DNA of 64,000 nucleotides from Alphaproteobacteria bacterium (GTDB lineage: Bacteria; Pseudomonadota; Alphaproteobacteria; Micavibrionales; Micavibrionaceae): positions 1 through 64,000 of the forward strand of contig JAGRIU010000015.1 of assembly GCA_020443075.1 (NCBI GenBank), in the 5' to 3' direction. The notes under the pieces are model-generated. The model saw nothing but the letters and a program-made list of their open reading frames with translations. It was not told where the DNA came from and searched no databases. Positions 8,055-17,571 of this stretch are shown one piece after another. A program made the translations under genes and the position numbers. The first letter of the stretch is position 1, and the number at the start of each line of letters is the position of its first letter.

Positions 8055-8266
8055 TTATCCCCAGACTGTACGTACTGCCATTCACCAAGGCTTTCAGGCC
8101 AACCAAAATCACCGACTGTACTCTAAATGAGATGTGTACTCTTCAAACATGTTTTTAAGGTTTGTGAGGGGCGTTTTTCGAAAGTTAGGACTTCTGTTGT
8201 TTTTTCTGTTCTAATTCTTGATGATCGTGCATATAAACGGGCAGAGTATTAGAGAAAGTTTCGTGG
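8055..8266. other. Intergenic region before the RND efflux operon
   Basis: 212 bp between doc and the efflux adaptor. I see no tRNA, strong hairpin or clear promoter; the stretch must contain the efflux operon promoter, but I cannot assign one. Confidence 0.3.
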
Positions 8267-9475
8267 ATGAAAAGCAAGAAGATGAAATCCTCACGATGGC
8301 TTGCCGTCGCTGGTTTTGTTGTGAGTCTGGCTGCTTCCGGGCTTGGACTTTTGGGCTGGAGTAGTCGGTCCGGGGCGGCCGATAACGGCATTCAAGTGGG
8401 TGCGGCTCAGGCTATGCCTGCCCGGATCGAGGCTGTGAAGTCTCAAGATGTACAGATCTGGAAGAATTTTTCCGGTCATGTCGTGGCAGTTGACCGCGCT
8501 GAAATTCGTCCGCAGGTTAGCGGCCGGATTACCGATATTCAATTCGAAGACGGGCAGCATGTTGAAAAAGGCGATGTGTTGTTTGTGATTGATCCGCGTC
8601 CTTATGAAGCGACGCTGGCGCAGGCCAAAGCCGCTTTGCAGGCCGCGCAAACACAGGCTGCGCTGGCGGAGAAGGAGTATCAACGTGCTAAAAGCCTGAT
8701 TAAAAACCAGACTATCTCCCAGAGCTTGCTTGATGAGCGCCTGAACAAGCGGCAAACAGCGGCGGCGGCTGTACAAGGGGCGAAGGCCCTTGTCGAAAGC
8801 GCGCAGATCAATCTTGATTATGCTCATGTGAAAACGCCGATTTCCGGCAAGATCAGCCGGGCGGAGATAACGGTCGGTAATCTGGTGCAGTCTGGATCCG
8901 GCGCGCCGTTGTTGACTTCGGTTGTTGCCGATGAGCATGTGTATGTCGATTTCGAAGTGGATGAGCGGACCTATATCGGGTTGATTGGCGGCAGCGCGGA
9001 TGGGGCGCTCGATATTCCGGTGCGGGTGCGGTTGGTGCGGGATGAGGCGAATGCGCAGGCCTTTGAATATAAAGGATTTTTGAAAAGTTTTGATAACCGC
9101 ATTGATCCGGCCTCGGGGACTATTCGGGCGCGGGCTTTGTTCGATAATGCTGAGAAACGGCTGCTTCCGGGGATGTCAGTGAGTGTTTTGATGGGAGGCA
9201 ATGGCGGCGAGACGAAAATCCTTATCCCCGAGCGGGCTATCGGGACGGATCAGGACCGTAAATTTGTTTATGTCGTTGATGAGAACGGCATGACCCAATA
9301 CCGCGAAATCCGGATCGGCGATAGTGTTGAAGGGCGCCGGGTTGTTCTTTCCGGTCTTCAGGACGGGGAGAAAATTATCGCTGACGGGCTTATGCGCATT
9401 CGTCCGGGGATGGTGGTGAGCGCGAAAGTGCCTGATGATGGAAACGGCTCTGAGCCCGCAGGCGAAGCGCATTAA
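8267..9475 (+). CDS. RND efflux periplasmic adaptor (MexE/AcrA type)
   Basis: 402-residue membrane fusion protein. An N-terminal hydrophobic anchor or signal (about residues 10-32) is followed by a biotinyl/lipoyl-like half-motif (ISGRITDIQFEDGQHVEKGDVLFVIDP), a helical hairpin rich in Ala/Gln (about 115-185), the second lipoyl half (LDYAHVKTPISGKISRAEITVGNLV) and the beta-barrel and membrane-proximal domains. It couples the inner-membrane pump at 9503 to an outer-membrane channel. An in-frame ATG at 8282, preceded by AAGAAG, is an alternative start. The pump gene begins 27 bp downstream. No TolC-type channel gene is adjacent, so it presumably borrows one encoded elsewhere. Confidence 0.94.
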   Translation: MKSKKMKSSRWLAVAGFVVSLAASGLGLLGWSSRSGAADNGIQVGAAQAMPARIEAVKSQDVQIWKNFSGHVVAVDRAEIRPQVSGRITDIQFEDGQHVEKGDVLFVIDPRPYEATLAQAKAALQAAQTQAALAEKEYQRAKSLIKNQTISQSLLDERLNKRQTAAAAVQGAKALVESAQINLDYAHVKTPISGKISRAEITVGNLVQSGSGAPLLTSVVADEHVYVDFEVDERTYIGLIGGSADGALDIPVRVRLVRDEANAQAFEYKGFLKSFDNRIDPASGTIRARALFDNAEKRLLPGMSVSVLMGGNGGETKILIPERAIGTDQDRKFVYVVDENGMTQYREIRIGDSVEGRRVVLSGLQDGEKIIADGLMRIRPGMVVSAKVPDDGNGSEPAGEAH

Positions 9476-9502
9476 TTTTTAGCGAAAACGGACACAGCAA
9501 AC

Positions 9503-12500
9503 ATGATTTTATCCAGCCGTTTTATCGACCGTCCGATTTTTGCCGGCGTGCTCTCGCTGATTATTTTCCTGATGGGGGCGATTTCGCTTTTCCAGTTACC
9601 GGTTTCCGAATATCCGGAAGTCTCCCCGCCATCCGTTCAGGTGCGGGCCAGTTTTCCCGGTGCTAATCCGTCCGTGATCGCCGAGACTGTGGCGACGCCT
9701 TTGGAGGAGCAGATTAGCGGCGTGGAAGACCTGCTTTACATGAATTCTCTGGCTTCGGCTGACGGAAATCTGTCTTTGACCGCGACTTTTGCCATCGGAA
9801 CCGATGTTGATCTGGCGCAGCAGCTGGTGCAAAACCGGGTTTCGCAGGCTTTGCCCCGTTTGCCGGATGTGACGCGCAGTCTGGGTGTGACGGTGGCGAA
9901 AAGCTCGCCGGATTTGACGATGGTGGTTCACCTGACCTCGCCCAAGGCGCGCTATGATATGCTGTATTTGCGCAATTATGCGACGCTGAATATCAAGGAC
10001 CAGCTCGCTAAACTGCCCGGAGTCGGGCAAGTGCGTTTGTTCGGCTCTGGCGATTATGCGATGCGGATTTGGTTGAACCCGAACCGGATTGCCGAGCGCG
10101 ATATGACGGCGAGCGAGGTGATTAACGCTATTCGCGCCCAGAATATTCAGGTTGCGGCCGGGGTTATCGGCGGGCCGCCCTATGATCAGGGGACCGAGCT
10201 GCAATTGCCGGTCAGCACGCAAGGCCGTCTTTCCACGCCCGAGGAGTTCGAGGATATTATTATCAAGCGCGATGCTAACGGCGTGATTACGCGGTTGGGG
10301 GATGTGGCACATGCGGATTTAGATGCGCAGACCTATTCTTTGCGCTCGATGTTGAATAATGAACCGGCGGTGGCTATTCCGATTTTTGCCGCGCCCGATG
10401 CCAATGCGCTGGAGATTTCGGCCAATGTGCGCAAGGCTATGGCCGAGCTTAAAAAGAATTTCCCCGAAGATGTCGATTATACCATTGTTTACGATCCTAC
10501 CGTTTTTGTGCGCTATTCGATTGATGCGGTGATTCATACTTTGCTTGAAGCCATCGCTCTTGTGGTTTTGGTCGTGATTGTTTTTCTCCAGACCTGGCGG
10601 GCGTCGATTATTCCGTTGCTGGCGGTTCCGGTTTCCATTGTTGGAACTTTTGCCGTGATGCTGCTCTTGGGATTTTCGATTAATGTGCTTTCGTTATTCG
10701 GGCTTATTCTGGCGGTCGGGATCGTGGTGGATGATGCGATTGTGGTTGTCGAAAATGTCGAGCGCAATATCGAGGAAGGCAAGAAACCACACGCGGCGAC
10801 CGTGCAGGCCATGAAGGAAGTGACCGGGCCGATTATTGCCACATCTTTGGTTATTGCCGGTGTGTTTATTCCGATTGCTTTTATCAGTGGGCTGACCGGT
10901 ATGTTTTACCGCCAGTTTGCTTTGACGATCGTGATTGCGACTTTTATTTCCATGATCAACTCCTTGACGTTGAGTCCGGCGATGGCGGCTCTTTTGCTGA
11001 AGCCGCGCCATGAGCAAAAAGACTGGTTTTCACGGTTGATGGATTTTTTCCTTGGCTGGTTTTTTAAAGGCTTTAATAAAGTTTTCCGCAGCGCGCAGAA
11101 CGGCTATGCTAGGGTGGTGGGTTTTCTGGAGCGCCACAAATTTGTGATGTTTGTGTTTTTTCTGTGCTTTGTCGGGGCGACCTATTTCAGTTTCCGGCTT
11201 GTCCCGCCCGGGTTTGTTCCAGCGCAGGACAAGCAATATCTGATCAGTTTTGCCGTGTTGCCGCCCGGGGCGACTTTGGAGCGCACCGAGGGTGTTTTGA
11301 AGAAAATGGGCGAGATCGCTATGGCCGAGGACGGCGTGGCGAACGCGGTGCAATTTCCAGGTTTGTCTATTAACGGTTTTGTGAACTCTTCTAGTGCAGG
11401 GATTGTTTTCGTGCCTTTGGAGGATTTTGAAAAGCGCAGTGATCCGCATTTGAGCGCGGGGGCGATTGCCGGGCGGTTGAATCAGAAATTTGCCGCGATT
11501 GACGATGCTTTTATCGCTATTTTCCCGCCGCCACCGGTGCGCGGACTGGGGACGACCGGAGGGTTTAAATTACAAATCCAAGACCGGGCCGATCTGGGGT
11601 TTGAAGCGCTGGATAATGCGGTAAAAGAAGTTATCGGCAAAGCCTATGCCGATCCTGCGTTGGCCGGCGTGTTTACCAATTATAATGTGAACCAGCCCCA
11701 GCTCTTTGTCGATCTGGACCGCACCAAAGCGCAGCAATTGGGTATTCCTATCGACGAGGTTTTCCGCACTTTGCAGATTTATCTGGGCTCTATCTATGTG
11801 AATGATTTTAACCAGTTTGGCCGCACGTATCAGGTTGTGGCGCAGGCTGATAAAGAGTTTCGTTCGCGGCCTCAGGATATTTTGCGGTTGCAAACGCGCA
11901 ATCAGGACGGGCAGATGGTGCCGCTGGGGGCGGTGGTCGATGTTAAGGAAACGTTCGGGCCGGAAGTGGCCTCGCGGTATAACGCTTTTCGCGCGGCCGA
12001 TTTGAACGGGAATCCGGCGCCGGGATATTCTTCCGGGCAGGCGCAGGCGGCGATTACTAAAATCCTGAAGGAGACTTTGCCGCAGGGCCTTGAATTTGAA
12101 TGGACCGAGCTGACTTACCAGCAAATTCTGGCGGGCAATACGGCGGTTTACATTTTTCCGCTTTGTATCTTTTTTGTCTTTTTGGTGCTGGCGGCCCAGT
12201 ATGAAAGTCTGACGTTGCCGCTGGCGGTGATTTTGATTGTGCCGATGAGCATTCTTTCGGCGATTATCGGTGTTTATCTCTCGGGCGGGGATAACAATAT
12301 TTTCACGCAGATCAGTTTGTTCGTTCTGGCGGGGCTGGCGTGTAAGAACGCGATTTTGATTGTCGAGTTTGCCCGGGAACTGGAGCATGAAGGTTATTCC
12401 GTTTTGGATGCGGCGGTGAAAGCATCCCGCTTGCGGTTGCGGCCGATTTTGATGACGTCTTTTGCTTTTATTATGGGCGTTTTACCGCTGGCGACATCCC

Positions 12501-12679
12501 ACGGTGCGGGCGCAGAAATGCGTCAGGCCATCGGGATTGCGGTATTTTCCGGTATGCTGGGTGTGACGTTTTTCGGTCTGATCTTCACGCCGGTTTTCTA
12601 TACGCTTTTGCGCAGTCTGGAGCGCTCGCTTTTCGGGTATAAAGATCCAAAGCCTGATCATGGGTCCGATGCCGGATGA
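9503..12679 (+). CDS. RND multidrug efflux permease (MexF/AcrB type, HAE1)
   Basis: 1058-residue proton-driven exporter of the hydrophobe/amphiphile efflux-1 family. It has the expected twelve-helix architecture with two large periplasmic loops: TM1 at the N-terminus (FIDRPIFAGVLSLII), the porter motif GANPSVIAETVATPLEEQI, the TM4 proton-relay region AVGIVVDDAIVVVENVERN with adjacent Asp residues, and the second-half repeat (AGLACKNAILIVEFARE). Length is typical. It is co-transcribed with the adaptor and converges on the TIGR03032-type gene with only 6 bp between stops. The RND residues cannot predict substrate; MexF-like pumps export varied amphiphiles. Confidence 0.96.
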   Translation: MILSSRFIDRPIFAGVLSLIIFLMGAISLFQLPVSEYPEVSPPSVQVRASFPGANPSVIAETVATPLEEQISGVEDLLYMNSLASADGNLSLTATFAIGTDVDLAQQLVQNRVSQALPRLPDVTRSLGVTVAKSSPDLTMVVHLTSPKARYDMLYLRNYATLNIKDQLAKLPGVGQVRLFGSGDYAMRIWLNPNRIAERDMTASEVINAIRAQNIQVAAGVIGGPPYDQGTELQLPVSTQGRLSTPEEFEDIIIKRDANGVITRLGDVAHADLDAQTYSLRSMLNNEPAVAIPIFAAPDANALEISANVRKAMAELKKNFPEDVDYTIVYDPTVFVRYSIDAVIHTLLEAIALVVLVVIVFLQTWRASIIPLLAVPVSIVGTFAVMLLLGFSINVLSLFGLILAVGIVVDDAIVVVENVERNIEEGKKPHAATVQAMKEVTGPIIATSLVIAGVFIPIAFISGLTGMFYRQFALTIVIATFISMINSLTLSPAMAALLLKPRHEQKDWFSRLMDFFLGWFFKGFNKVFRSAQNGYARVVGFLERHKFVMFVFFLCFVGATYFSFRLVPPGFVPAQDKQYLISFAVLPPGATLERTEGVLKKMGEIAMAEDGVANAVQFPGLSINGFVNSSSAGIVFVPLEDFEKRSDPHLSAGAIAGRLNQKFAAIDDAFIAIFPPPPVRGLGTTGGFKLQIQDRADLGFEALDNAVKEVIGKAYADPALAGVFTNYNVNQPQLFVDLDRTKAQQLGIPIDEVFRTLQIYLGSIYVNDFNQFGRTYQVVAQADKEFRSRPQDILRLQTRNQDGQMVPLGAVVDVKETFGPEVASRYNAFRAADLNGNPAPGYSSGQAQAAITKILKETLPQGLEFEWTELTYQQILAGNTAVYIFPLCIFFVFLVLAAQYESLTLPLAVILIVPMSILSAIIGVYLSGGDNNIFTQISLFVLAGLACKNAILIVEFARELEHEGYSVLDAAVKASRLRLRPILMTSFAFIMGVLPLATSHGAGAEMRQAIGIAVFSGMLGVTFFGLIFTPVFYTLLRSLERSLFGYKDPKPDHGSDAG

Positions 12680-12685
12680 TTTCTC

Positions 12686-13804
12686 TTAAGCTGTTGTGTT
12701 CGGGTCAGTATGATCTTGGCCCAAGACGACGATTTTCTTGATGTCGTTATTTTCAATGCCATAGAGCAGGGGCTGTTTGCATTCGGGCAGGAGCGCGACG
12801 TCGTAGATTTCTCTGACTGCGCCGGTGATCTCTATCGAATGGATCACGCTCATGTTTTTCATGTCGATGATGTCTAACGAACAACGCGCGGTTTCTTTTC
12901 TTTTTTCAAGCTCGTCATCCAAAGGGAGGCCCTTGAATGTTTCATCGCGGGGCTTGGACGAGCAAATGAAAGCAAATTGGCCGTGAAAGCGCAGGCCGCG
13001 TAGAAAGCCGGGACGCCATAATAGTTTTTCTATTTTTTTTGTTGCGATATCCATGCAGCAAAACCAGCCTTTGCCTGCTTCGAGGAAATATAGTTTTTTG
13101 TTATACAGGCGGGGCGTGTGAGGCATGGATAAGTCTTGGGCGATCATCTCGTTTGTTTTTATATCTATTATGATGCCGCCGTTATCGCGGTGGGCTCTCC
13201 ATCCCTCTTTTTCGTTGGATTGTCCAACGGCTGTGGCATAGGCCAGATCCCCATCATTGAGGCAAAAGCCGTTTAGGTGGCAGCGGTCTTCGGCGATGAT
13301 TTCTGAAATGAATGAAGGCCGCCATAAAGGTGAAAAGCATCCGTATTCATCATCCATGCGGGCAATACAGTTATACAAGGTGATGACGCCCAGAAGATGA
13401 CCTTCTTTATTCAGGGCCAGATCATGGACATCGACGCCGCCTGTTACGTGCGCTGTGCGCGGCAGGTATATCCGGTCCCATCCGTCATATTGCTGGTTTG
13501 GTTGAAGGCCGTTTTCAAGACGCCATATTTGATGGTCGCTGGAGAGCCAGATATTTTTTTCGTCTTCTGTATATAGAGCCATGCAGCGTTCGAAGTTGCG
13601 CTCTGTGACTGTAGTGCGTCCATCCAGACCCGGCCCGATGATGATCAGTTTGGCGCCTTCGTATGTTGTGAGCGCTAGGCTCAAACGTTGCTGTGCCAGC
13701 CACGTGCGAAACTCGCCACTGAAGTGCAGGTGAAAGGGGTTTTCAATTTCAGCCGGTGTGTCTCCGACTTGTGCTGCAATTTGCCCTGATGAACCTGTTG
13801 TCAT
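12686..13804 (-). CDS. TIGR03032/DUF4915-family protein
   Basis: 372-residue protein matching the TIGR03032 (DUF4915) family by features such as PFHLHFSGEFRTWLAQ near the N-terminus, HVTGGVDVHDLAL, CHLNGFCLNDG, the HRDNGGIIIDI motif and a run of short beta-strand repeats that suggest a beta-propeller. The family has no established biochemical function; some members are found beside surface or repeat proteins. Here it follows the autotransporter gene by 23 bp on the same strand and is probably co-transcribed. There is no signal peptide, so it may act in the cytosol. Confidence 0.8.
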   Translation of the reverse strand: MTTGSSGQIAAQVGDTPAEIENPFHLHFSGEFRTWLAQQRLSLALTTYEGAKLIIIGPGLDGRTTVTERNFERCMALYTEDEKNIWLSSDHQIWRLENGLQPNQQYDGWDRIYLPRTAHVTGGVDVHDLALNKEGHLLGVITLYNCIARMDDEYGCFSPLWRPSFISEIIAEDRCHLNGFCLNDGDLAYATAVGQSNEKEGWRAHRDNGGIIIDIKTNEMIAQDLSMPHTPRLYNKKLYFLEAGKGWFCCMDIATKKIEKLLWRPGFLRGLRFHGQFAFICSSKPRDETFKGLPLDDELEKRKETARCSLDIIDMKNMSVIHSIEITGAVREIYDVALLPECKQPLLYGIENNDIKKIVVLGQDHTDPNTTA

Positions 13805-13827
13805 TATTTTGTTGTAAGGTTTTTCAG

Positions 13828-16410
13828 TTACCAGTTCAAGCGCAGTCCGGTAGTGAAGGCGTGATCCTGGGCATCTGAAGCAATCCGGCCGTTATAGGAG
13901 ATGTAGTAGTTTGTATTGTACTGCGCATTTGATCCTGCGGCGTTTAAATCAAGCTGGATTTTCATCGAGTCGCGATCCTCTTTTGCGCCCTGACTTTGGA
14001 AGGCAATGGCCGGGGCGGATGCGAAACGGGCTTGAGTTTGTGCGCTTTGGTCAAGGAATTCGTGTTGCCATGAAAGGCGCATGCTTGGTGTGAGCGTTTC
14101 AAAAGGCACCCATGACTGATCGGTTGTGTCTATTGTGGCCGCGCTTGCGGCGCCGATTTCGGAGGCGAGTTTTTTGGTTGTGCTGTCATCAATGCTTAGA
14201 TTGAGGACGCCCGCACCTTGTTCCTGATAGGACTTATGGTGGAGAAGCGCGCCGGACGCTCCTATGAAGGGCGAGATATTCAGGTTTTCAATGGGCCTGT
14301 TGTACAGGGCTTCGAACTGGGCAAATCCTCCCAATCCGCTGAAATCAGCGCTGGCCAGTCCGGCTGTGGTGGGGCGCGCCGTTTCGAACTCAAGCCATGC
14401 GGCGGAGGCCGAGGCGCTCAGGTTGAACGGGCCGTAGCGTTTGCCTGCATAAAGACCGGCTTGGTGCGTTAAAGTCGTGGCGGTATCTGTCAGGCGTTCT
14501 ATTTCGCTATTGGATACGGCGAAAGCTCCAAAGACGCCGATTTTAGCGCCTGAGTCGATGTCTGTTTCTGCGCCTGCAGCTATGCCGGTTGTTTGATAGG
14601 CGGTGGCGCGAGCTTGCCGGTCGCCGTTGATCTTGCCGCCGCCGCCTGTGACTTGTGCCCAGAAGACCCCGGAATTTTTGCGGGTTTCGATTATGTTCTC
14701 TTCATCGTCACTGCCTCCGGCGGCCGGAGCGATAGAGGCGAGGGGGGTGTTTCCGGAAGCGGGGGCTTGGACGCGCCCCATGGCTATGGATGTGTTTTGA
14801 TTGAGCGCGTTTAATCCGGCAGATACGGAAGAGCTTTGTATGATGCCGGATTGAGAGGCCAAGAGGTTGGAGGCGGACGTGGTATCTGCCGCGCTGTTGA
14901 GGATCTGGTCAATGCTGGCATAGGCGGCCGGATTCGTTGCAAAGGCCTGATCAAGGGCTTGGGCGATGCTTTGTTCGCTGCTTGTCTGGGCGGCGGTTTC
15001 TATGGCGATGCGGTTTAAGGTCACCTGCACGTTGTTGGCGTTGGTTGTTACAACAGGGTTAATAAATACGGAGCTATTAACGCTCGTGAAGGCTCCGGCC
15101 ACCCCGCCGGTTGCTTGCAGTACGGTATAGGTGGTTCCGCTGGCGATCCCGCCGCTGAGATCGCTCAGGTTGAGCGTTCCGGACAGATTGGCCGTGCCTG
15201 TGATGTTGAGCAGGTCGACGGCGGCGGCGCTATATTCTACATCGAGCGCGCCGCCGGCATTTTGGACATAGTTTCCGGTGATGGTCTGGGTGCCGATGGA
15301 TGCACCTGGTTTTATGGTTCCGCTATTCGTGACATTGCCGATGGTATTGCCTGTGCCGCCGAAGGCCGCGCTGGCACTGACGATGGCGTCAGCAGTTATG
15401 GCGCCGTTATTGCGCAGGATGCCGTTGTTGATGTTGGCGGTGCCGAAGGTGGAGGTTCCGGATAAGGTCCACTCCTGCCCGTTCATATTGAGGGTTTCGA
15501 AGTTCAGGAAGTTATCATCTTCCGCGCCTGTGCCGAGCAGGTTGGTGGTGTCCGTGCCGAAAGAACCGTTTATATCGCCTACAAGTTCTGCACCTGTGTT
15601 CAAAGTCAGGATATCATCTCCGCTCCAAAGGAAAACAGATTGTGCTCCCCCCTTCACATATCCGGAAATCGTGATGGTATCGGCAGATGTACTGGCCCAT
15701 ATACCGGTGCCTGCGCCGCCTGTGGCTATGATTTTTGATCCGGATACCATTGTCATATCTATAGGACCCACGGTGCTGCGTACACCGAAATTTGAGCCTT
15801 GAACTTCGGTATTGTCCTGAAGGGTGATATTGGCACTATATTTATTGTAGATGCCGAAAATTCCTGTGGAATGGATTTTCGATCCGACTCCTAAAGTGAT
15901 GTTTGTGGTGCCAAGTCCGCCAATTCCTATGTTTCCGGCGTTGATTTGTGCATTTTCGCCTAGCGTTACATCAAGATTTCCGGCTAGGGAAAAAATGCTA
16001 CCAGAGGCACTATTGACTTGGGCGCCGTTTCCCAAGGTGATGGTCCCGCCGTTTGCTGTATGGATGGCGTATTCAGCGCCGGAATTAATTTGTGCATTGG
16101 TCCCTAGGGTGACCGTTGCATTGTTCAGCCAAACAGCTTTTGTTCCCCCTCCCGATGTATCCAGTAAAGCGCCGTCTTCCAGATTGACGGTCGCCGTGGT
16201 TGAACTATCTCCGATTCTGGCGGTTGACGTTGTATTTGCCGCGCAGGTCACTGTCGCACCGTTCGCGGGAATCGCTACGGTTCCGGCGGTGCTGACGCAT
16301 TGCGCGTAGGCCGGCGCCGGGAGTACGCCGGTGAAAAGCGCAGGGGCGGCCAGTATGGATGTGCTTAAAAAGCACTTGATTGACAGATTATGAGACAAAC
16401 GGGGTTTCAT
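13828..16410 (-). CDS. Autotransporter adhesin-like protein (type Va secretion)
   Basis: 860-residue surface protein. A signal peptide ends near APAYAQ (about residue 37). The passenger (about 38-560) is made of degenerate beta-helix repeats rich in G, N, T and S, each with an ITLGxxAQINS-like strand. A passenger-associated transport repeat follows (NSGTIKPGASIG, TITGNYVQNAGG). The C-terminal third (about 590-860) is the 12-strand barrel and ends with an aromatic residue (GLRLNW). The architecture is that of classical autotransporters that display adhesins; no catalytic motif is visible in the passenger. It is followed by the TIGR03032 protein. Confidence 0.9.
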   Translation of the reverse strand: MKPRLSHNLSIKCFLSTSILAAPALFTGVLPAPAYAQCVSTAGTVAIPANGATVTCAANTTSTARIGDSSTTATVNLEDGALLDTSGGGTKAVWLNNATVTLGTNAQINSGAEYAIHTANGGTITLGNGAQVNSASGSIFSLAGNLDVTLGENAQINAGNIGIGGLGTTNITLGVGSKIHSTGIFGIYNKYSANITLQDNTEVQGSNFGVRSTVGPIDMTMVSGSKIIATGGAGTGIWASTSADTITISGYVKGGAQSVFLWSGDDILTLNTGAELVGDINGSFGTDTTNLLGTGAEDDNFLNFETLNMNGQEWTLSGTSTFGTANINNGILRNNGAITADAIVSASAAFGGTGNTIGNVTNSGTIKPGASIGTQTITGNYVQNAGGALDVEYSAAAVDLLNITGTANLSGTLNLSDLSGGIASGTTYTVLQATGGVAGAFTSVNSSVFINPVVTTNANNVQVTLNRIAIETAAQTSSEQSIAQALDQAFATNPAAYASIDQILNSAADTTSASNLLASQSGIIQSSSVSAGLNALNQNTSIAMGRVQAPASGNTPLASIAPAAGGSDDEENIIETRKNSGVFWAQVTGGGGKINGDRQARATAYQTTGIAAGAETDIDSGAKIGVFGAFAVSNSEIERLTDTATTLTHQAGLYAGKRYGPFNLSASASAAWLEFETARPTTAGLASADFSGLGGFAQFEALYNRPIENLNISPFIGASGALLHHKSYQEQGAGVLNLSIDDSTTKKLASEIGAASAATIDTTDQSWVPFETLTPSMRLSWQHEFLDQSAQTQARFASAPAIAFQSQGAKEDRDSMKIQLDLNAAGSNAQYNTNYYISYNGRIASDAQDHAFTTGLRLNW

Positions 16411-16599
16411 AGAGGTACAAAAAAATGTTTAGACTGTGCCCGGAATAACTTAAAGAGGCTCTAACCCTTGAACCCAGCGTTTATCTTAAGATTATGCCTA
16501 TAGGATGTCAATGGAGCCTTTTTAGGCGTAGCCTGTGGTTTTGATTGTTTTGATGCTCTGATATTGTTTGTCGGGGTTTCTAGTGGAAAGATTTTGAAC
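16411..16599. other. Divergent promoter region (autotransporter / hypothetical)
   Basis: About 190 bp between divergently transcribed genes. No consensus promoter, hairpin or repeat stands out. Confidence 0.3.
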
Positions 16600-17133
16600 A
16601 TGGAAAATGCAAGGGATGATCTGTTCAAAGATGTGGAGTTTTATAAAACTTTTTATAGGCACAATCTTTTTAATGTTTATGGCAGGACTACGCCGTCATT
16701 ACGGGCGATGATTATTGATTTATGGCAACGCAATAATATTTTGCCTGCCGGCGTGGATTTGGAGCAACGCGCGCACCAGGTGGCGATGATGGCTGTGCGC
16801 GAGACCGGAGAGCTGGGCGGAGTCAGCACTGTTTTTGTAGGGCGGTTGAGCCGCGCGGGGCTTTATGATCCGGATGATGCGCCGTATTATTTTTACCGGA
16901 TGTTTATTCAGCCGGAAGACCGTGTGCCGGAGCTTATGTTTGCCATGACCGACGGGACTTATGAGCTCTTACGCGACTTTTGTTTTGAAGGCGAAAAGCC
17001 TGCCGGGCTTGTTTTTATTGCTGAAAATCCTAGCTTAGTTAGGCGGGGTATGAAACGGAAGTTAGACCGTCGTGGTTATGTTTCCATAGGGCAAAATCAT
17101 GTGGGTCAGGGCGTTTTTTTGCGGCGTTTTTGA
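16600..17133 (+). CDS. Hypothetical protein
   Basis: 177-residue protein without a recognised domain. It is soluble, with no signal peptide or membrane segment. The composition (aromatic-rich N-terminus, then VFVGRLSRAGLYDPDDAPYYFYRMF and a C-terminal basic segment) is faintly reminiscent of acyl- or acetyltransferase folds, but no acetyl-CoA motif can be identified. I chose the ATG at 16600; an in-frame TTG at 16564 is possible but less likely. The next gene begins within 50 bp downstream, so they may be co-transcribed. Confidence 0.6.
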   Translation: MENARDDLFKDVEFYKTFYRHNLFNVYGRTTPSLRAMIIDLWQRNNILPAGVDLEQRAHQVAMMAVRETGELGGVSTVFVGRLSRAGLYDPDDAPYYFYRMFIQPEDRVPELMFAMTDGTYELLRDFCFEGEKPAGLVFIAENPSLVRRGMKRKLDRRGYVSIGQNHVGQGVFLRRF

Positions 17134-17180
17134 GTTGTTTGTATTGGGATTTTGAGAAAAATCCCGGAAAGGCTTTGGCT

Positions 17181-17558
17181 ATGATTATGATTGAAAACAA
17201 TACGGGCAATCTTGTTGAGGTGACAGTTCAGGGCGCTTTGCAAGAGGGGGATTTTAAAGATCTGGCCCAGAGGGCGGATGCGCTTATCGAAAAATACGGG
17301 CACGTTCGCATTATGGTGGATGTGTCTCGTTTTGAAGGCTGGGAAAATTTTGAAGCGGCGGAGCGGCATTTTGATTTTGTTCGCCGTCATCACGAGAACG
17401 TCGAGCGGTTGGCGGTGATTGCCGGTCATGCGTGGCAGCACTGGATGGCGGCCATGGGCGGCGTTTTCTTGCATCCGGAGGTCAAGGTTTTTGATCCGGC
17501 GCAAAGGGAGGATGCCAAGCGGTGGGCTTTGGCGGGTGGCCGTATCGCCGCAGAATAG
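17181..17558 (+). CDS. SpoIIAA-like (STAS-fold) protein
   Basis: 125-residue cytosolic protein of the SpoIIAA-like family (DUF3478). Typical features are an N-terminal beta hairpin (GNLVEVTVQGALQEGDF), the central RIMVDVSRFEGW segment and the late AIAGHAWQHWMAAMGG helix. The fold resembles STAS domains of anti-sigma-factor antagonists, but the function of this family is unknown. I chose the ATG at 17181 because GGAAAGG precedes it by 8 bases; a TTG start at 17130 would overlap the previous stop. Confidence 0.8.
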   Translation: MIMIENNTGNLVEVTVQGALQEGDFKDLAQRADALIEKYGHVRIMVDVSRFEGWENFEAAERHFDFVRRHHENVERLAVIAGHAWQHWMAAMGGVFLHPEVKVFDPAQREDAKRWALAGGRIAAE

Positions 17559-17571
17559 GCGGTAAGCTTGT

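Noticed and set aside
11570..12388. 272-codon frame antisense to the RND pump
   Set aside because: Shadow of a confident gene; Gln/Arg-rich with no domain.
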